This document shows positions 1 through 8,694 of a DNA stretch of 58,171 nt, piece by piece. Under the pieces are notes generated by a model, which was not told the origin of the DNA, made no database searches, and worked only from the letters and a program-made list of their open reading frames with translations. Source of the stretch: Planctomycetota bacterium (lineage in GTDB: Bacteria; Planctomycetota; Planctomycetia; Gemmatales; Gemmataceae); NCBI GenBank assembly GCA_016191165.1, contig JACPPF010000084.1:1-58171 (forward strand). Reading direction: 5' to 3'. A program made the translations under genes and the position numbers. Position 1 is the first letter of the stretch, and every line of letters starts with the position of its first letter.

Positions 1-2
1 AA

Positions 3-41
3 CCAATTCTCGACAAGCTCATCCCCAGCCCCGACGGCTAA
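3..41 (+). CDS. Possible 3' end of a gene cut by the window edge
   Basis: Reading from base 3 gives a short frame ending PILDKLIPSPDG and then TAA. It looks like a plausible protein C-terminus, but only 12 codons are visible. No family can be named, and the frame choice rests only on its natural-looking composition. Confidence 0.25.
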   Translation, partial: PILDKLIPSPDG

Positions 42-350
42 CGCATCGACGCCAAATTCCCCCGAGCCCCAAAAGATCACTCCGCGACCGTCCGAGACGC
101 CCGTGGCCGTATATGCTGCGCAGAGATTGGACGGCTACTTGATGCCTGGTTGTTCAATTCGGCGCAGAACAATCACGATCGGATGCAACGGGAGCCGTGG
201 GCGCGACAACTGCGCCGCGATGAGAAGGGACGGGAGTGGAAGGGAACCAGCATATCACGCCTTTCGCCATCCGGCGATGGGAAGAATGATGTCCGTTGTT
301 GAATAGGATGCGCGAACCCAAAAAAGGTTCGCGCACCAATCAAGGCAAAT
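42..350. other. Stretch without a convincing gene
   Basis: About 300 bases in which short frames on both strands overlap without ribosome binding sites or recognisable domains. The only structure seen is the hairpin at 309-335, directly downstream of the CDGSH gene. Confidence 0.5.
309..335 (-). terminator. Hairpin downstream of the CDGSH gene
   Basis: A perfect 10-bp stem (TGCGCGAACC / GGTTCGCGCA) closes a 7-base loop made mostly of A on the plus strand. It starts 16 bases after the stop of the minus-strand CDGSH gene. There is no T-run after the stem on that strand, so it may be an mRNA-stabilising hairpin or an inefficient terminator. Confidence 0.45.
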
Positions 351-584
351 TCACGACGCTGGCGGCGGCGCAGGCGCCGTCTCCGCGGCCTGGAAGCTGT
401 ACGCCTTGTGAGAACCGTCACAAAACGGCTTGTTCTTCGACGCTCCGCAGCGGCACAGCGCGACGTTCTCCTTGCCTTCCGGCAACAAGAATGCGTTGCC
501 AAGGTGATCGACGATCTGGAATTTCGCGGGCAAAACCAGAGGGCCGTTCTCGCGACAACGGATGATGAGCTTTTCGTCGGACAT
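351..584 (-). CDS. CDGSH iron-sulfur domain protein
   Basis: A 77-residue protein with a single CDGSH motif. Cys44, Cys46, Cys55 and His59 (CRCGASKNKPFCDGSH) are the 3-Cys/1-His ligands that hold a [2Fe-2S] cluster in this family. Bacterial single-CDGSH proteins are small soluble redox or cluster-transfer proteins. There is no signal peptide, and the C-terminus is a Pro/Ala tail. It lies downstream of the hydrolase gene in the same orientation, separated by a 29-nt hairpin repeat. Family assignment is secure; the physiological partner is unknown. Confidence 0.93.
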   Translation of the reverse strand: MSDEKLIIRCRENGPLVLPAKFQIVDHLGNAFLLPEGKENVALCRCGASKNKPFCDGSHKAYSFQAAETAPAPPPAS

Positions 585-608
585 TTCGGTTTCCTTTTTT
601 TAGGGTAT

Positions 609-637
609 CCCCCAGGTTCGATGCGCTCACCTGGGGG
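609..637. repeat. 29-nt hairpin with constant 13-nt loop (copy 1)
   Basis: An 8-bp stem CCCCCAGG / CCTGGGGG surrounds the loop TTCGATGCGCTCA. It is one of about ten such hairpins in the window, with nearly the same loop but different, self-complementary stems. The minus-strand loop begins TGA, and this TGA is the stop codon of the hydrolase gene at 627. Confidence 0.85.
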
Positions 638-2507
638 CTTTGGGGGTAGGCAAGATTCCAACGCGAATGCGGCTCGCCCGGTCCGGCGTCCGGTACACGC
701 GCTGGGTCGCGACCGTGAAGTCGGCGTCGTTGGCGAAGAAGATGTTGGGCACATATTTCTGCGGATTGCGATCGACCAGCGGGAACCAGGTGCTGTGAAC
801 CTGCACCATGATGCGATGCCCCTTCTTGAACGTGTGCAGCACGTCCTGCAAGGTCAGTTTGATTTTCACGGGCTCATTCGGCAGGAAGGGTTCGGGCTTC
901 GAGAAGCTGTTGCGATAGCGCCCGCGAATGACCTCGCTGCGGACGTGCATCTGATAGCCGCCCATCGGCTTGCCGAGCGCGTTTTTCGTGTAGCCGTCGG
1001 GGAAGACATCGATGACCTTGACGATCCAGTCGGAATCGGTGCCGGTGGTGGCGACGTGAATCTCCGCGTTGATCGGGCCAGCCAGCGTCACGTCGCGACC
1101 AAGCGGCGCGGTCTGGTAGGTCAAGACATCGGGCCGGGCGGAGGCGAAACGCATGTCGTCGGTCATGTACTCCTGCGGCATGCCGAAGGCGATGCGTTCC
1201 GTCGTGGGCACGGGCTTGTTCGGATCGCTGAGGTAGCTGTCAAACGCCTCCTTTTCCTTGGGGGCCTGCGTTGTCAGTCGGCCCTTCGGGGCGAAGAAAA
1301 AACTCATCGGCATGACGTTGCGTGGCGGCCAATGGTCGAACTGGCGCCATTGATTCTTGCCCGTCTCGAAGACATAGGCCTCGGGCAACTTGTGCTGGCA
1401 CTTGGCCTTGAGATGGTGGTTGAAAAACGGGAGTTCGATATTCTTCTGATAGAATTCAGCCGTATTGGAGCCGAAGTTGATGTGCCCCAGGCTCGTGGCG
1501 TCAGACCGCGACCAGGCGCCGTGGGCCCACGGACCAATCACCAGCACGTTGAAGATGCCGGGGTTCTGCTTTTCGACGGCCTGATACGTGTTGAAGATGC
1601 CATACAGGTCCTCGGCATCGAACCAGCCGCCGACCGTCATCACGGCAGGGGCGACATTTTTCAGATGGGGCAGAAGGTTACGTTCCTTCCAGAACTTGTC
1701 GTAGGTCGGATGCTCCATCATCTCATTCCAGAAGGTGATCTGGTTCTTGTAGTGCTTCGGGTTGACATTCTTCAAGGGGCCGATGTCGAGGAAGAAGCGA
1801 TAGCCGTCCACGGTTCCGTAATTCGGCGCGGTTTTGCGTTTCGTCTGTAGCACCGGCCCGCGCGGATCGCCGAAGCGATCGAAGAATGGAAAGGCATGGG
1901 ACAGAAAGAACGCGCCGTGGTGGAAAAAGTCGTCGAAAAACCAGTCGGCGATCGGCGCTTGCGGCGAGGCCGCCTTCAAGGCCGGGTGCGCGTTCACCAT
2001 GCCGGCGGCCGTGTAAAAGCCCGGGTAGGAGATGCCGAACAGCCCAACTTTGCCGTTGTTGTTCGGCACGTTTTTGACAAGCCAGTCGATGCTGTCGAAG
2101 GTGTCGGTGCTTTCGTCAATGTCCTTCGGGCCCCCCTTCTTCTGAAGCTGGGGCCGCATGTTCTGGTAGACGCCCTCTGACATGTATCGGCCGCGCACGT
2201 CCTGGTAAACGAAGATGTACCCCTCCTTGGCAAAGTATCGGTTGGGGCCCAGAGAGAAACGGTGTTTGTCCTCTTCATAGGGTGGGATGCTGTAGGGCGT
2301 GCGCGTCATGATGATGGGGAATTTTTGCGATTTGTCCTTGGGTGCGTAAACGATGGTGTAGAGGTGAATGCCGTCGCGCATTTTGATTTTATGGGTGCTG
2401 CGCGTGTAGTTGTCGCGGATATAGGACGCCGGTGTTTGGGCATGCGCCGGCGGCGCGGCGTGGACGAGAAAAACGCTAATGACGAACACGATCCAGAAAC
2501 GAGCCAT
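627..2507 (-). CDS. CocE/NonD family (X-Pro dipeptidyl-peptidase S15-like) secreted hydrolase
   Basis: A 626-residue alpha/beta hydrolase of the CocE/NonD type, acting on an unknown ester, amide or peptide substrate. The chosen ATG begins a clear signal peptide (MARFWIVFVISVFLVHA, cleaved near AHAQ); longer upstream frames run into the divergent gene. The nucleophile lies in GLFGISYPG (Ser160). A conserved Asp follows in GGWFDAEDLYG and the His in PWAHGAW, completing the triad. The C-terminal third matches the jelly-roll domain of the family (GRYRNSFSKPEPF, HRIMVQVHSTWFP). The stop codon lies inside the loop of a 29-nt hairpin repeat. It is transcribed divergently from the gene at 2652. Confidence 0.92.
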   Translation of the reverse strand: MARFWIVFVISVFLVHAAPPAHAQTPASYIRDNYTRSTHKIKMRDGIHLYTIVYAPKDKSQKFPIIMTRTPYSIPPYEEDKHRFSLGPNRYFAKEGYIFVYQDVRGRYMSEGVYQNMRPQLQKKGGPKDIDESTDTFDSIDWLVKNVPNNNGKVGLFGISYPGFYTAAGMVNAHPALKAASPQAPIADWFFDDFFHHGAFFLSHAFPFFDRFGDPRGPVLQTKRKTAPNYGTVDGYRFFLDIGPLKNVNPKHYKNQITFWNEMMEHPTYDKFWKERNLLPHLKNVAPAVMTVGGWFDAEDLYGIFNTYQAVEKQNPGIFNVLVIGPWAHGAWSRSDATSLGHINFGSNTAEFYQKNIELPFFNHHLKAKCQHKLPEAYVFETGKNQWRQFDHWPPRNVMPMSFFFAPKGRLTTQAPKEKEAFDSYLSDPNKPVPTTERIAFGMPQEYMTDDMRFASARPDVLTYQTAPLGRDVTLAGPINAEIHVATTGTDSDWIVKVIDVFPDGYTKNALGKPMGGYQMHVRSEVIRGRYRNSFSKPEPFLPNEPVKIKLTLQDVLHTFKKGHRIMVQVHSTWFPLVDRNPQKYVPNIFFANDADFTVATQRVYRTPDRASRIRVGILPTPKAPR

Positions 2508-2651
2508 GACCGTTGCCCCCGGCGGAGAATCGACGCTTGCCTCAGAGTGTTTTAACATCCGGGCGGCGAGTTGCAAGTTGCGAGTTGCAAGTAGCGAAAA
2601 ATCGACTATCCTGCCCGTACAGAATGCTGGGGATTTTCCGCGAGGGTTATC

Positions 2652-5615
2652 ATGTCCGCGTTCGCTGTGATGTGGGCGCCATTGCTGTTCGGATGCGCGT
2701 TGTTTCTCAGTGCGGCGCTTTTGTTCGTCGTCCAGCCGATGGTGGGTCGAACGTTGCTGCCTCACCTGGGAGGAACGCCGCTGGCGTGGAGCGCGTGCCT
2801 GGTGTTTTTCCAGGCGACGTTGCTGGCGGGGTACGTCTATGCCGATCTGGCCCATCGTTTCCGTGGTCTGCGCTGGCAACCCCTCATTCACCTTGTGCTG
2901 TTGCTGAGCGCGATCATCCTGTCCTTCGTGGGCGTGTTCGGCGACGGCATGTTGCTCGCCGTGGCGCCGCGCCTGGAATCGCTGGAGAGCTGGCCGATCG
3001 TGACGACGTTTTGTTTGTTGTTTGTCGTCGTCGGAGCGCCGTTCTTCGCGCTGTCGGCCGTAAGTCCGCTGGTGCAGCGCTGGTTTGCGCATCTGGACCA
3101 TCCGAAATCATCCGATCCGTATTTTCTGTTCGTGGCCAGCAATCTGGGCGCCCTGTCCGGACTGGTGATTTATGTGCTGTTGATCGAGCCGGCGGCGCCC
3201 CTGTATGCGCAATGGCTGTCGTGGAAATTGGCGGCACTTGCGCTGGCGATGCTTTTGTTCTTGACGGCCCTGGTTGCCTGGCGGTCGCCGCGCAGTCACG
3301 AACTGGAGCCCGCGGCGAAGCCGAGCGACCCGGACGCCCCGGTCGTTCCGAAGCTAATTGGGCGGGGCCCCGCGACCTGGCCGCGGCGCTTCGCCTGGTT
3401 TGTCGCTTCGGCGCTTCCGGTCGGCCTGCTGCTGGCGGTGACGGATTACCTCACGCTCGATGTCGCGCCCGCGCCGATCCTGTGGGCGGTGCCGCTGGCA
3501 CTCTACCTTCTCGCGTTTACCCAGGCGTTTGGACGGTTCGCGCCCCTGGAGCAGGGGCCGCTGGCGGTGAAGATCACCCTGCACGTGTTCTACGGCATCG
3601 CGTTCTTGATCGGTGTCGCCCTGCTGGCCGTGGCCGTGACCTTGAACCGCCCGGGCAACGCCGACGCACAGGGATTCCTGGCCGCGGCGGTGGCGATCTT
3701 CCTGGCCGCGCTGGCCCTGGCGCCGTCGACGTGGGTCTGGGTCTTGCAGCCGTTGTTCGCGCTTGCGCTGGTTTTCTCGCAGGCCAATCTATTTCAGCGC
3801 TCCACGGTCGATCCGCTCTTCATTCTTTTTTGCCTGGCGGGGTATTACCTGAGCGTGCGCGTTTGCCTGGAAGCGCTGGCGCGGGATCGCCCCGCGGCCC
3901 CGGCGCTGACGGGCTATTACGCCTGGATGGGCCTGGGCGGCGTGTGCGGCGGCCTCTTCCAGCTTATCGCCGCACCGATCCTGTTTCCGCGCAACTACCT
4001 CGAATACTCCTTCCTGGCTGCCCTGGCCTGCTCGCTGCGGGCAAACTGGATTCCGCATGGCTTGACCGATTGGGTGCTCTGCTGGCTCTTTTTTCGCCCC
4101 AAGAAAGATCAACCGGCGCCGGCGAGCACGACCGCTTGGAAGAAACGCATCGCCCTGTTTTTCGATCTGTCTTTCGTTTTGCCCGTGGCATTGATCGCGC
4201 TCCTCTTGTTTGTCTGGCGCGCTGAGCTTGAGAATAACCAGCTTTTCCGCGTCGGCCCCGTGGCGCTGCGCGACCTCGTGGGACTGTTCGGTGACTTGGC
4301 CTTGATCCTGGCCCTGGTCGCGGCCGTTTTTTTGATCCTGCGGCCCTTGCGTTTCGGGCTGGCTTTGTCGTCCATTGTTCTTCTGAGCTGGATCGGCTTC
4401 GATCGCGACCGGTCTGGCTTGACGCTGGTGCGCGAGCGCACGCCGTTCGGTCTGGTGAACGTCCGGCAGGATGTCCTCTCCGTGCGCGTCCGGGGCAACG
4501 ATCCGGAGGACCCTCTTCCGAAGTCGCTCACTGAACGCCGGCTGATGCACGCGACCACGCACCATGGCTCCTGTATCACCGAGCCGGTGGAAATGTTGCG
4601 CTACCCGACGACCTATTACCACCGCAAAGGTCCGGTCGGTCGGGTCATGCGCAATTTGGAGTGGTTCCCACTCCCGGCGTTCAATCTACGGCAAGGTGGA
4701 CCGGATGTGTGGCTTCAGCGCAATCGAGACAATGCCAAGGATGACGCCCGCATCGCCGCTTCGCTGGTTGGTTTGTCGGCGCCGCTGGGAATTGCGTCGC
4801 TGCCAATGGCACCCATCGCCGGTGGTTGGTCCGAGCCGCCGTTCGCCTGCGTCGGCCTGGGGACGGGGACGCTTTTCACTTATGCACATCCCTATCAATG
4901 GGTGGACGCCTATGAGCTCGACCCGGCGATCATTCGCCTTTCCGAGGGGGAAAGGCCGACGTTTCACTATTTTCAATCCGCCAAGAAGCGCGGCGTACAG
5001 GCGACGCTGGTCCCCGGCGACGGGCGGCGCAGCTTGACGAAGCCAAGGCGCGAGCAATTCTATCACGTGATCTTTGTCGACGCGTTCAACTCCGATGCCG
5101 TGCCGGTACACCTTCTCACGCAGGAAGCGGTGGCCGTTTACTTTCAGAACCTGGCGCCCGACGGCGTGGTCTGCTTTCACACGTCGAACCGCTATGTCGA
5201 TCTCAATCGCGTGCTGGAAAGCGTGGCGAAGAAGCTGCGCGTGGTGAGCCGGCCCCTGCAATATTCCGCTCGCCCCGATGAGGTCGAACCCTTGCTTTTC
5301 AGTTCGGAGTGGACGGTGTTGGCCCGGAATCAGCGGGCCCTGGATCGTTGGACGCGCTCCGACGCGTTTGAAAAGCTGAATCCGCCGCCCGTCACGATGA
5401 CGCCGCGCGACACGTCGCGGCTGGCCTGGAGCGACGAGCACGCCAGCCTGATGTCGGCCGTGCGCCAGGGGCAGACCTGGGTGGGGTTGATTTACGCGTT
5501 GCTCATTCTGGTTCTGTTCTTCGGCATGTTGCTCGGCTTGATCGAACTGGTGTTTGCCATGGTAAGCCGGGCTCGCACAGCCACACCTTCTTCCGGGAAA
5601 GAAAAAACACGATAG
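2652..5615 (+). CDS. Polytopic membrane protein with spermidine-synthase-like methyltransferase-fold domain
   Basis: A 987-residue protein. Roughly the first 600 residues form many hydrophobic segments, starting SAFAVMWAPLLFGCALF. A soluble part follows, with a Rossmann-type nucleotide loop (VGLGTGTLFTYAHPY, about residue 733) and an acidic residue after the next strand (YELDP), as in the SAM/dcSAM-binding fold of spermidine synthases. HVIFVDAFNSDAVPVHLLT corresponds to the catalytic-acid region. One more membrane segment lies near the C-terminus. GAGGG precedes the ATG. Such fused membrane spermidine-synthase-like proteins are common in planctomycetes and their substrate is unproven. It converges on rarA. 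Confidence 0.85.
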   Translation: MSAFAVMWAPLLFGCALFLSAALLFVVQPMVGRTLLPHLGGTPLAWSACLVFFQATLLAGYVYADLAHRFRGLRWQPLIHLVLLLSAIILSFVGVFGDGMLLAVAPRLESLESWPIVTTFCLLFVVVGAPFFALSAVSPLVQRWFAHLDHPKSSDPYFLFVASNLGALSGLVIYVLLIEPAAPLYAQWLSWKLAALALAMLLFLTALVAWRSPRSHELEPAAKPSDPDAPVVPKLIGRGPATWPRRFAWFVASALPVGLLLAVTDYLTLDVAPAPILWAVPLALYLLAFTQAFGRFAPLEQGPLAVKITLHVFYGIAFLIGVALLAVAVTLNRPGNADAQGFLAAAVAIFLAALALAPSTWVWVLQPLFALALVFSQANLFQRSTVDPLFILFCLAGYYLSVRVCLEALARDRPAAPALTGYYAWMGLGGVCGGLFQLIAAPILFPRNYLEYSFLAALACSLRANWIPHGLTDWVLCWLFFRPKKDQPAPASTTAWKKRIALFFDLSFVLPVALIALLLFVWRAELENNQLFRVGPVALRDLVGLFGDLALILALVAAVFLILRPLRFGLALSSIVLLSWIGFDRDRSGLTLVRERTPFGLVNVRQDVLSVRVRGNDPEDPLPKSLTERRLMHATTHHGSCITEPVEMLRYPTTYYHRKGPVGRVMRNLEWFPLPAFNLRQGGPDVWLQRNRDNAKDDARIAASLVGLSAPLGIASLPMAPIAGGWSEPPFACVGLGTGTLFTYAHPYQWVDAYELDPAIIRLSEGERPTFHYFQSAKKRGVQATLVPGDGRRSLTKPRREQFYHVIFVDAFNSDAVPVHLLTQEAVAVYFQNLAPDGVVCFHTSNRYVDLNRVLESVAKKLRVVSRPLQYSARPDEVEPLLFSSEWTVLARNQRALDRWTRSDAFEKLNPPPVTMTPRDTSRLAWSDEHASLMSAVRQGQTWVGLIYALLILVLFFGMLLGLIELVFAMVSRARTATPSSGKEKTR

Positions 5616-5630
5616 GTGTTTTTACCTGCA

Positions 5631-5692
5631 AGACCGCTCCCGAGCCGCGACCGTAAGGAAGCGGTTTGTCCAGACCGCTCCCTTGCGGCTCG
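5631..5692. repeat. Degenerate palindromic repeat between convergent genes
   Basis: The sequence GACCGCTCCC occurs twice, and CCGTAAGGAAGCGG lies between in the opposite sense, so a folded structure is possible. It sits in the gap between the convergent membrane protein and rarA genes and could serve as a transcription end. No T-run is seen. Confidence 0.45.
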
Positions 5693-5732
5693 TATCGATT
5701 CTCAAATCGAGCGATTATTTTCGCGCGGCTCC

Positions 5733-7094
5733 TTACTCCGTCCTTTTTGACCGCAAGGCGTTCAGCCGTTTCTTGATCTCCGCTTCGTAGCCGCGGTCGG
5801 TCGGTTCGTAGTACAGTTTTTCTTCAGGCAGATAAGCCTGATCAACCCATCCGCCCTCGAAGTTGTGGGCGTACTTGTACTCCTTGCCGTGACCGAGTTC
5901 TTTCGCACCCTCGTAGTGGCTATCCCGAAGGTGAGCCGGCACGGCCAGCGTGCGGCCGTTCTTCACGTCAGCGCGGGCCTTGCCGATGGCGAGTGTCACG
6001 GCGTTGGATTTCGCCGCGGTCGCGATATAGGTGACGGCCTGGGCCAGGGCGAGCTGGCATTCGGGCAGGCCAACGAATTCGGTCGCTTGCAGCGCCGCCG
6101 CCGCGACCATCAGCGCCCGCGGGTCGGCGTTGCCCACGTCCTCCGAGGCACAGATGACGATGCGCCGGGCAATGAAACGCGGGTCCTCGCCCGATTCGAG
6201 CATCCGCGCCAGCCAGTAGATCGCCGCATCTGGATCGCTGCCGCGCATGCTCTTGATGAAGGCGCTGGCAACATCGTAATGAGCGTCCCCGGTCGGATCG
6301 AAATCCATCGACTTGCGCTGAATCGAATCGCGTGCGACTTCGAGCGTAAAGGTACACCAGCCCGGAGCGCAAGCGACGGGGTTCGCCGGCCCCGTCGCTT
6401 GCGCTCCGGGCTGGTGTTCGAGGGACAGCACGCCGACCTCCAGCGCGGTCAACGCGCGGCGGGCGTCGCCGTCGCAAATCTCGGCCAGGAAATCGAGGGC
6501 GTCGTCGGCCGCGCGGATGGGTTTGTTGCCCAGGCCCCGTTCCTTGTCGCCCAGCGCGCGCACGAGGAGCATTTTGATTTGCTCATTCGTCAGCGGTTGA
6601 AACGTGAAGATCTGGCTGCGCGACAGAAGGGGTGAATTGATGGCGAAGAATGGGTTCTGCGTGGTCGCGCCGATCAGGATGACGCGCCCCTCTTCGACGT
6701 CGGGCAGCAATACGTCTTGCTGGGCGCGGTTGAAGCGGTGCAACTCGTCGACGAACAGAATGGTGCGCCGGCCCGAATCGGCGAGTTCGGCGCGAGCCTC
6801 TTCGAGCAACTCGCGCACCTCCTTGATGCCGACCGCGACGGCGTTGACCTGTCGAAAGATGCATTGCGTGTGCTGGGCGATCACATGCGCCAGCGCGGTC
6901 TTGCCACAGCCAGGCGGACCGTAAAAGAGGACCGAGCTGAGCCGATCCGCCTGCAAGAGCCGGCGCAGCAATTTGCCCTCGCCCAGAAAATGCTCCTGCC
7001 CGGCGAACTCGTCAAGGGTGCGCGGCCTCATCCGTGCGGCGAGCGGTTGGGCTTTTTTCAGGTTGGCTTCGTGAGCCTGGCGGAAGAGGTCGAT
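5733..7094 (-). CDS. rarA: Replication-associated recombination protein A (RarA/MgsA AAA+ ATPase)
   Basis: An AAA+ clamp-loader-like ATPase acting at stalled replication forks. The Walker A is FYGPPGCGKTALAHVIA and the Walker B is ILFVDELHRFN. The C-terminal domain is typical (GSDPDAAIYWLARMLESGEDP; VPAHLRDSHYEGAKELGHG). The first ATG in frame is at 7031, but the family-conserved segment LFRQAHEANLKKAQPLAARM is encoded upstream in the same frame without ATG, GTG or TTG. An ATC at 7094 sits 7 bases after GGGAG and begins IDLFRQ, where homologues have MDLF, so a rare AUC start is proposed. A 62-bp palindrome is inserted in frame between the ATPase and C-terminal regions, adding about 20 residues. 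Confidence 0.9.
   Translation of the reverse strand: MDLFRQAHEANLKKAQPLAARMRPRTLDEFAGQEHFLGEGKLLRRLLQADRLSSVLFYGPPGCGKTALAHVIAQHTQCIFRQVNAVAVGIKEVRELLEEARAELADSGRRTILFVDELHRFNRAQQDVLLPDVEEGRVILIGATTQNPFFAINSPLLSRSQIFTFQPLTNEQIKMLLVRALGDKERGLGNKPIRAADDALDFLAEICDGDARRALTALEVGVLSLEHQPGAQATGPANPVACAPGWCTFTLEVARDSIQRKSMDFDPTGDAHYDVASAFIKSMRGSDPDAAIYWLARMLESGEDPRFIARRIVICASEDVGNADPRALMVAAAALQATEFVGLPECQLALAQAVTYIATAAKSNAVTLAIGKARADVKNGRTLAVPAHLRDSHYEGAKELGHGKEYKYAHNFEGGWVDQAYLPEEKLYYEPTDRGYEAEIKKRLNALRSKRTE
6355..6416. repeat. Perfect 27-bp-stem palindrome inserted in frame in rarA
   Basis: An inverted repeat of 27 bp each side with an 8-base loop. The arms begin CACCAGCCCGGAGCGCAAGC. The core resembles the REP-like sequence CAGCCCGAAGCGTAAGCGAG found beside the transposase remnant at the right end of the window. 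It encodes the HQPGAQATGPANPVACAPGW segment of RarA and keeps the reading frame. Confidence 0.92.
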
Positions 7095-7114
7095 GGTGCG
7101 ACTCCCGGCTGAGA

Positions 7115-7154
7115 TCGTTTAGCGTTCGCACGGCGCCAGGCGGGCGCTAAACGA
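7115..7154. repeat. GTTTAGC-ended palindrome upstream of rarA
   Basis: TCGTTTAGCG and CGCTAAACGA form 10-bp arms around a 20-base centre containing GGCGCC. It belongs to the same family as the elements at 21853, 51592 and 35255. On the minus strand it supplies the in-frame TAA that closes the frame upstream of rarA. Confidence 0.85.
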
Positions 7155-7165
7155 AGAAGGACAAC

Positions 7166-7204
7166 AAAAAAACCGCGGGCGCGTCGTGCGTCGCCCGCGG
7201 TTTT
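7166..7204 (-). terminator. Intrinsic terminator of the exported-protein gene
   Basis: On the minus strand a GC-rich stem (AACCGCGGGCG pairing with CGCCCGCGGTT) is followed directly by a run of seven T. It begins about 20 bases after the stop of the gene at 7223-8422 and is a textbook rho-independent terminator. Confidence 0.9.
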
Positions 7205-7222
7205 CATTGTAGGCAAAATCGC

Positions 7223-8422
7223 TCACGGCAAGGCGATGTGGGTCACGCGCACCACATCGCGGCCGCCGATTTGCTCGGCCGTGCCCAGAACGCTGATGCG
7301 CTGGCCTTCATACTGCGCCAGCGTACCGCCGTCGCGGGCTACCAGGTTGATAGTGCCCAGTTGCCAGACCGTCTCACCGCCCAGTTGAAAATTGGCGCGG
7401 CGCAGCGTGCCGTACTGGCTCCAGCGCTGCGTGCCCTGGACCTTGAGCGAGGCGGTGCGGATGGTCGCGTCACGGCTGCTGGTCCCGGGCCGCCAGCCGG
7501 TTTGCAGCAGTTGTTCTTTTTGCAGCTGGCTGATGCGCAGGTCCAGCTTTTCGCCCTTGAGTTCAAAGCGAGCGGGATTGCTGTCGCTGACGTTGGTGGT
7601 GATCCGCTGAATGCGGACCTGGGCTGCGCCCTCGAGGACCAGCCGGTCTTCTTGCAGTCCGATGGCGAGGCGTTCGCACTGGCCGTTGATCGAGTCGCCG
7701 GAGATTTTCACCTTGCCTATTGCGTTGAGCGTGCCCTTGCCGGTCTGAAGGTCGAGGCTTTGGCAAACGATTTTGAATTCGTGCTTTTTGTTGACGATGG
7801 CGGTGAGCACGGTTTCCCCGTCAATCACTTCGATGTTGAACATCCAGGGGCTGGACTTGCCTGCCTTGGCCTGGTCGCCACGAAACGCCCGTAGGCCTTC
7901 AAGCACCGAGGGATCAACGGGCTTGATCTGCTGTGGCGCCAGCTGTGGCGTGGTCGGTTTTTCCACGTCCACGGATGGCTGTGCCGCTGGCTTCGGTTTT
8001 TGTGAGGGCAGAGCGGGCTTGTCGTCCACCACCGGGGCAGGCGCCGGTTCCTGGGTGGCTTGCACGACCGGTTTGGTGACCTGTACCGCCGGCTTCGTGA
8101 TCTGGAGCGGCGCGAAATCCAGTTTCTGGGTGTCCTTGCCATCCAGGACGGGCGGCAGACCAACCTGGGGTGTTGCGAACGGCTTGGTTTCGGGCTTCGC
8201 GGGCGCCGTGGGCGGCGGGAGGTCGACCGGGGGCGCGGGAAGCGGGTCCTTCTTTGCGCCCAGGTCCTTTTTCAGGATGTCGAACAGGCTGCCCTTTTTC
8301 GCGTCTGGTTCGGATTTCTTCGGCGGCTCCTGCGCGCCGCTCAGGCGGTTGAACACCAAATCGCCAGCGACGACCGTGACAACCGCGGTGAGAAAAACGC
8401 CCAGATAGAGTTTTCTTCGCAT
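7223..8422 (-). CDS. Exported or membrane-anchored protein of unknown function
   Basis: A 399-residue protein. It has an N-terminal signal or anchor (RRKLYLGVFLTAVVTVVAG), then a Pro/Lys/Val-rich linker to about residue 200 with repeated KPxVQVTKP-like strings. A folded C-terminal half follows, rich in beta-type sequence (VIDGETVLTAIVNKKHEFKI; LKLRISQLQKEQ-like; EQIGGRDVVRVTHIALP). No family was recognised. The ATG at 8422 is chosen because GGAAG precedes it at good spacing and it begins the signal sequence. It is transcribed divergently from the His-rich protein gene and ends at a strong terminator. Confidence 0.8.
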   Translation of the reverse strand: MRRKLYLGVFLTAVVTVVAGDLVFNRLSGAQEPPKKSEPDAKKGSLFDILKKDLGAKKDPLPAPPVDLPPPTAPAKPETKPFATPQVGLPPVLDGKDTQKLDFAPLQITKPAVQVTKPVVQATQEPAPAPVVDDKPALPSQKPKPAAQPSVDVEKPTTPQLAPQQIKPVDPSVLEGLRAFRGDQAKAGKSSPWMFNIEVIDGETVLTAIVNKKHEFKIVCQSLDLQTGKGTLNAIGKVKISGDSINGQCERLAIGLQEDRLVLEGAAQVRIQRITTNVSDSNPARFELKGEKLDLRISQLQKEQLLQTGWRPGTSSRDATIRTASLKVQGTQRWSQYGTLRRANFQLGGETVWQLGTINLVARDGGTLAQYEGQRISVLGTAEQIGGRDVVRVTHIALP

Positions 8423-8694
8423 CGGTACTTCCTTGCTCGGGTGAATGGGGTTCCTTCCAGTTGAGCGGGATTCTACCAGGGAGAGCTTTTTCGTGTCATC
8501 CCCAGTTTTCATTGGACACGCCAGGAAAAACCCACCGGCAATCCCTTGAAGTTGACTTTTGTCCACACCGAAACGCCGACCACGGATTACGAACTATTAA
8601 CGAAAAACACCTATAAATGGCTGGGACATATCTCAAGCTCTCGCGTCCAATGCCCAGCAACATCACTCTTGATTTGAGACAAGGAGAAAGCACC

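Noticed and set aside
408-1850. Long open frame on the plus strand opposite the CocE-type hydrolase
   Set aside because: It is the antisense shadow of the hydrolase: high-GC coding on the minus strand keeps the opposite frame open. It shows no family motif.
2507-3101. Longer N-terminus for the CocE-type hydrolase up to 3101
   Set aside because: The extension overlaps the divergent membrane gene and has random composition. A signal peptide starts at 2507.
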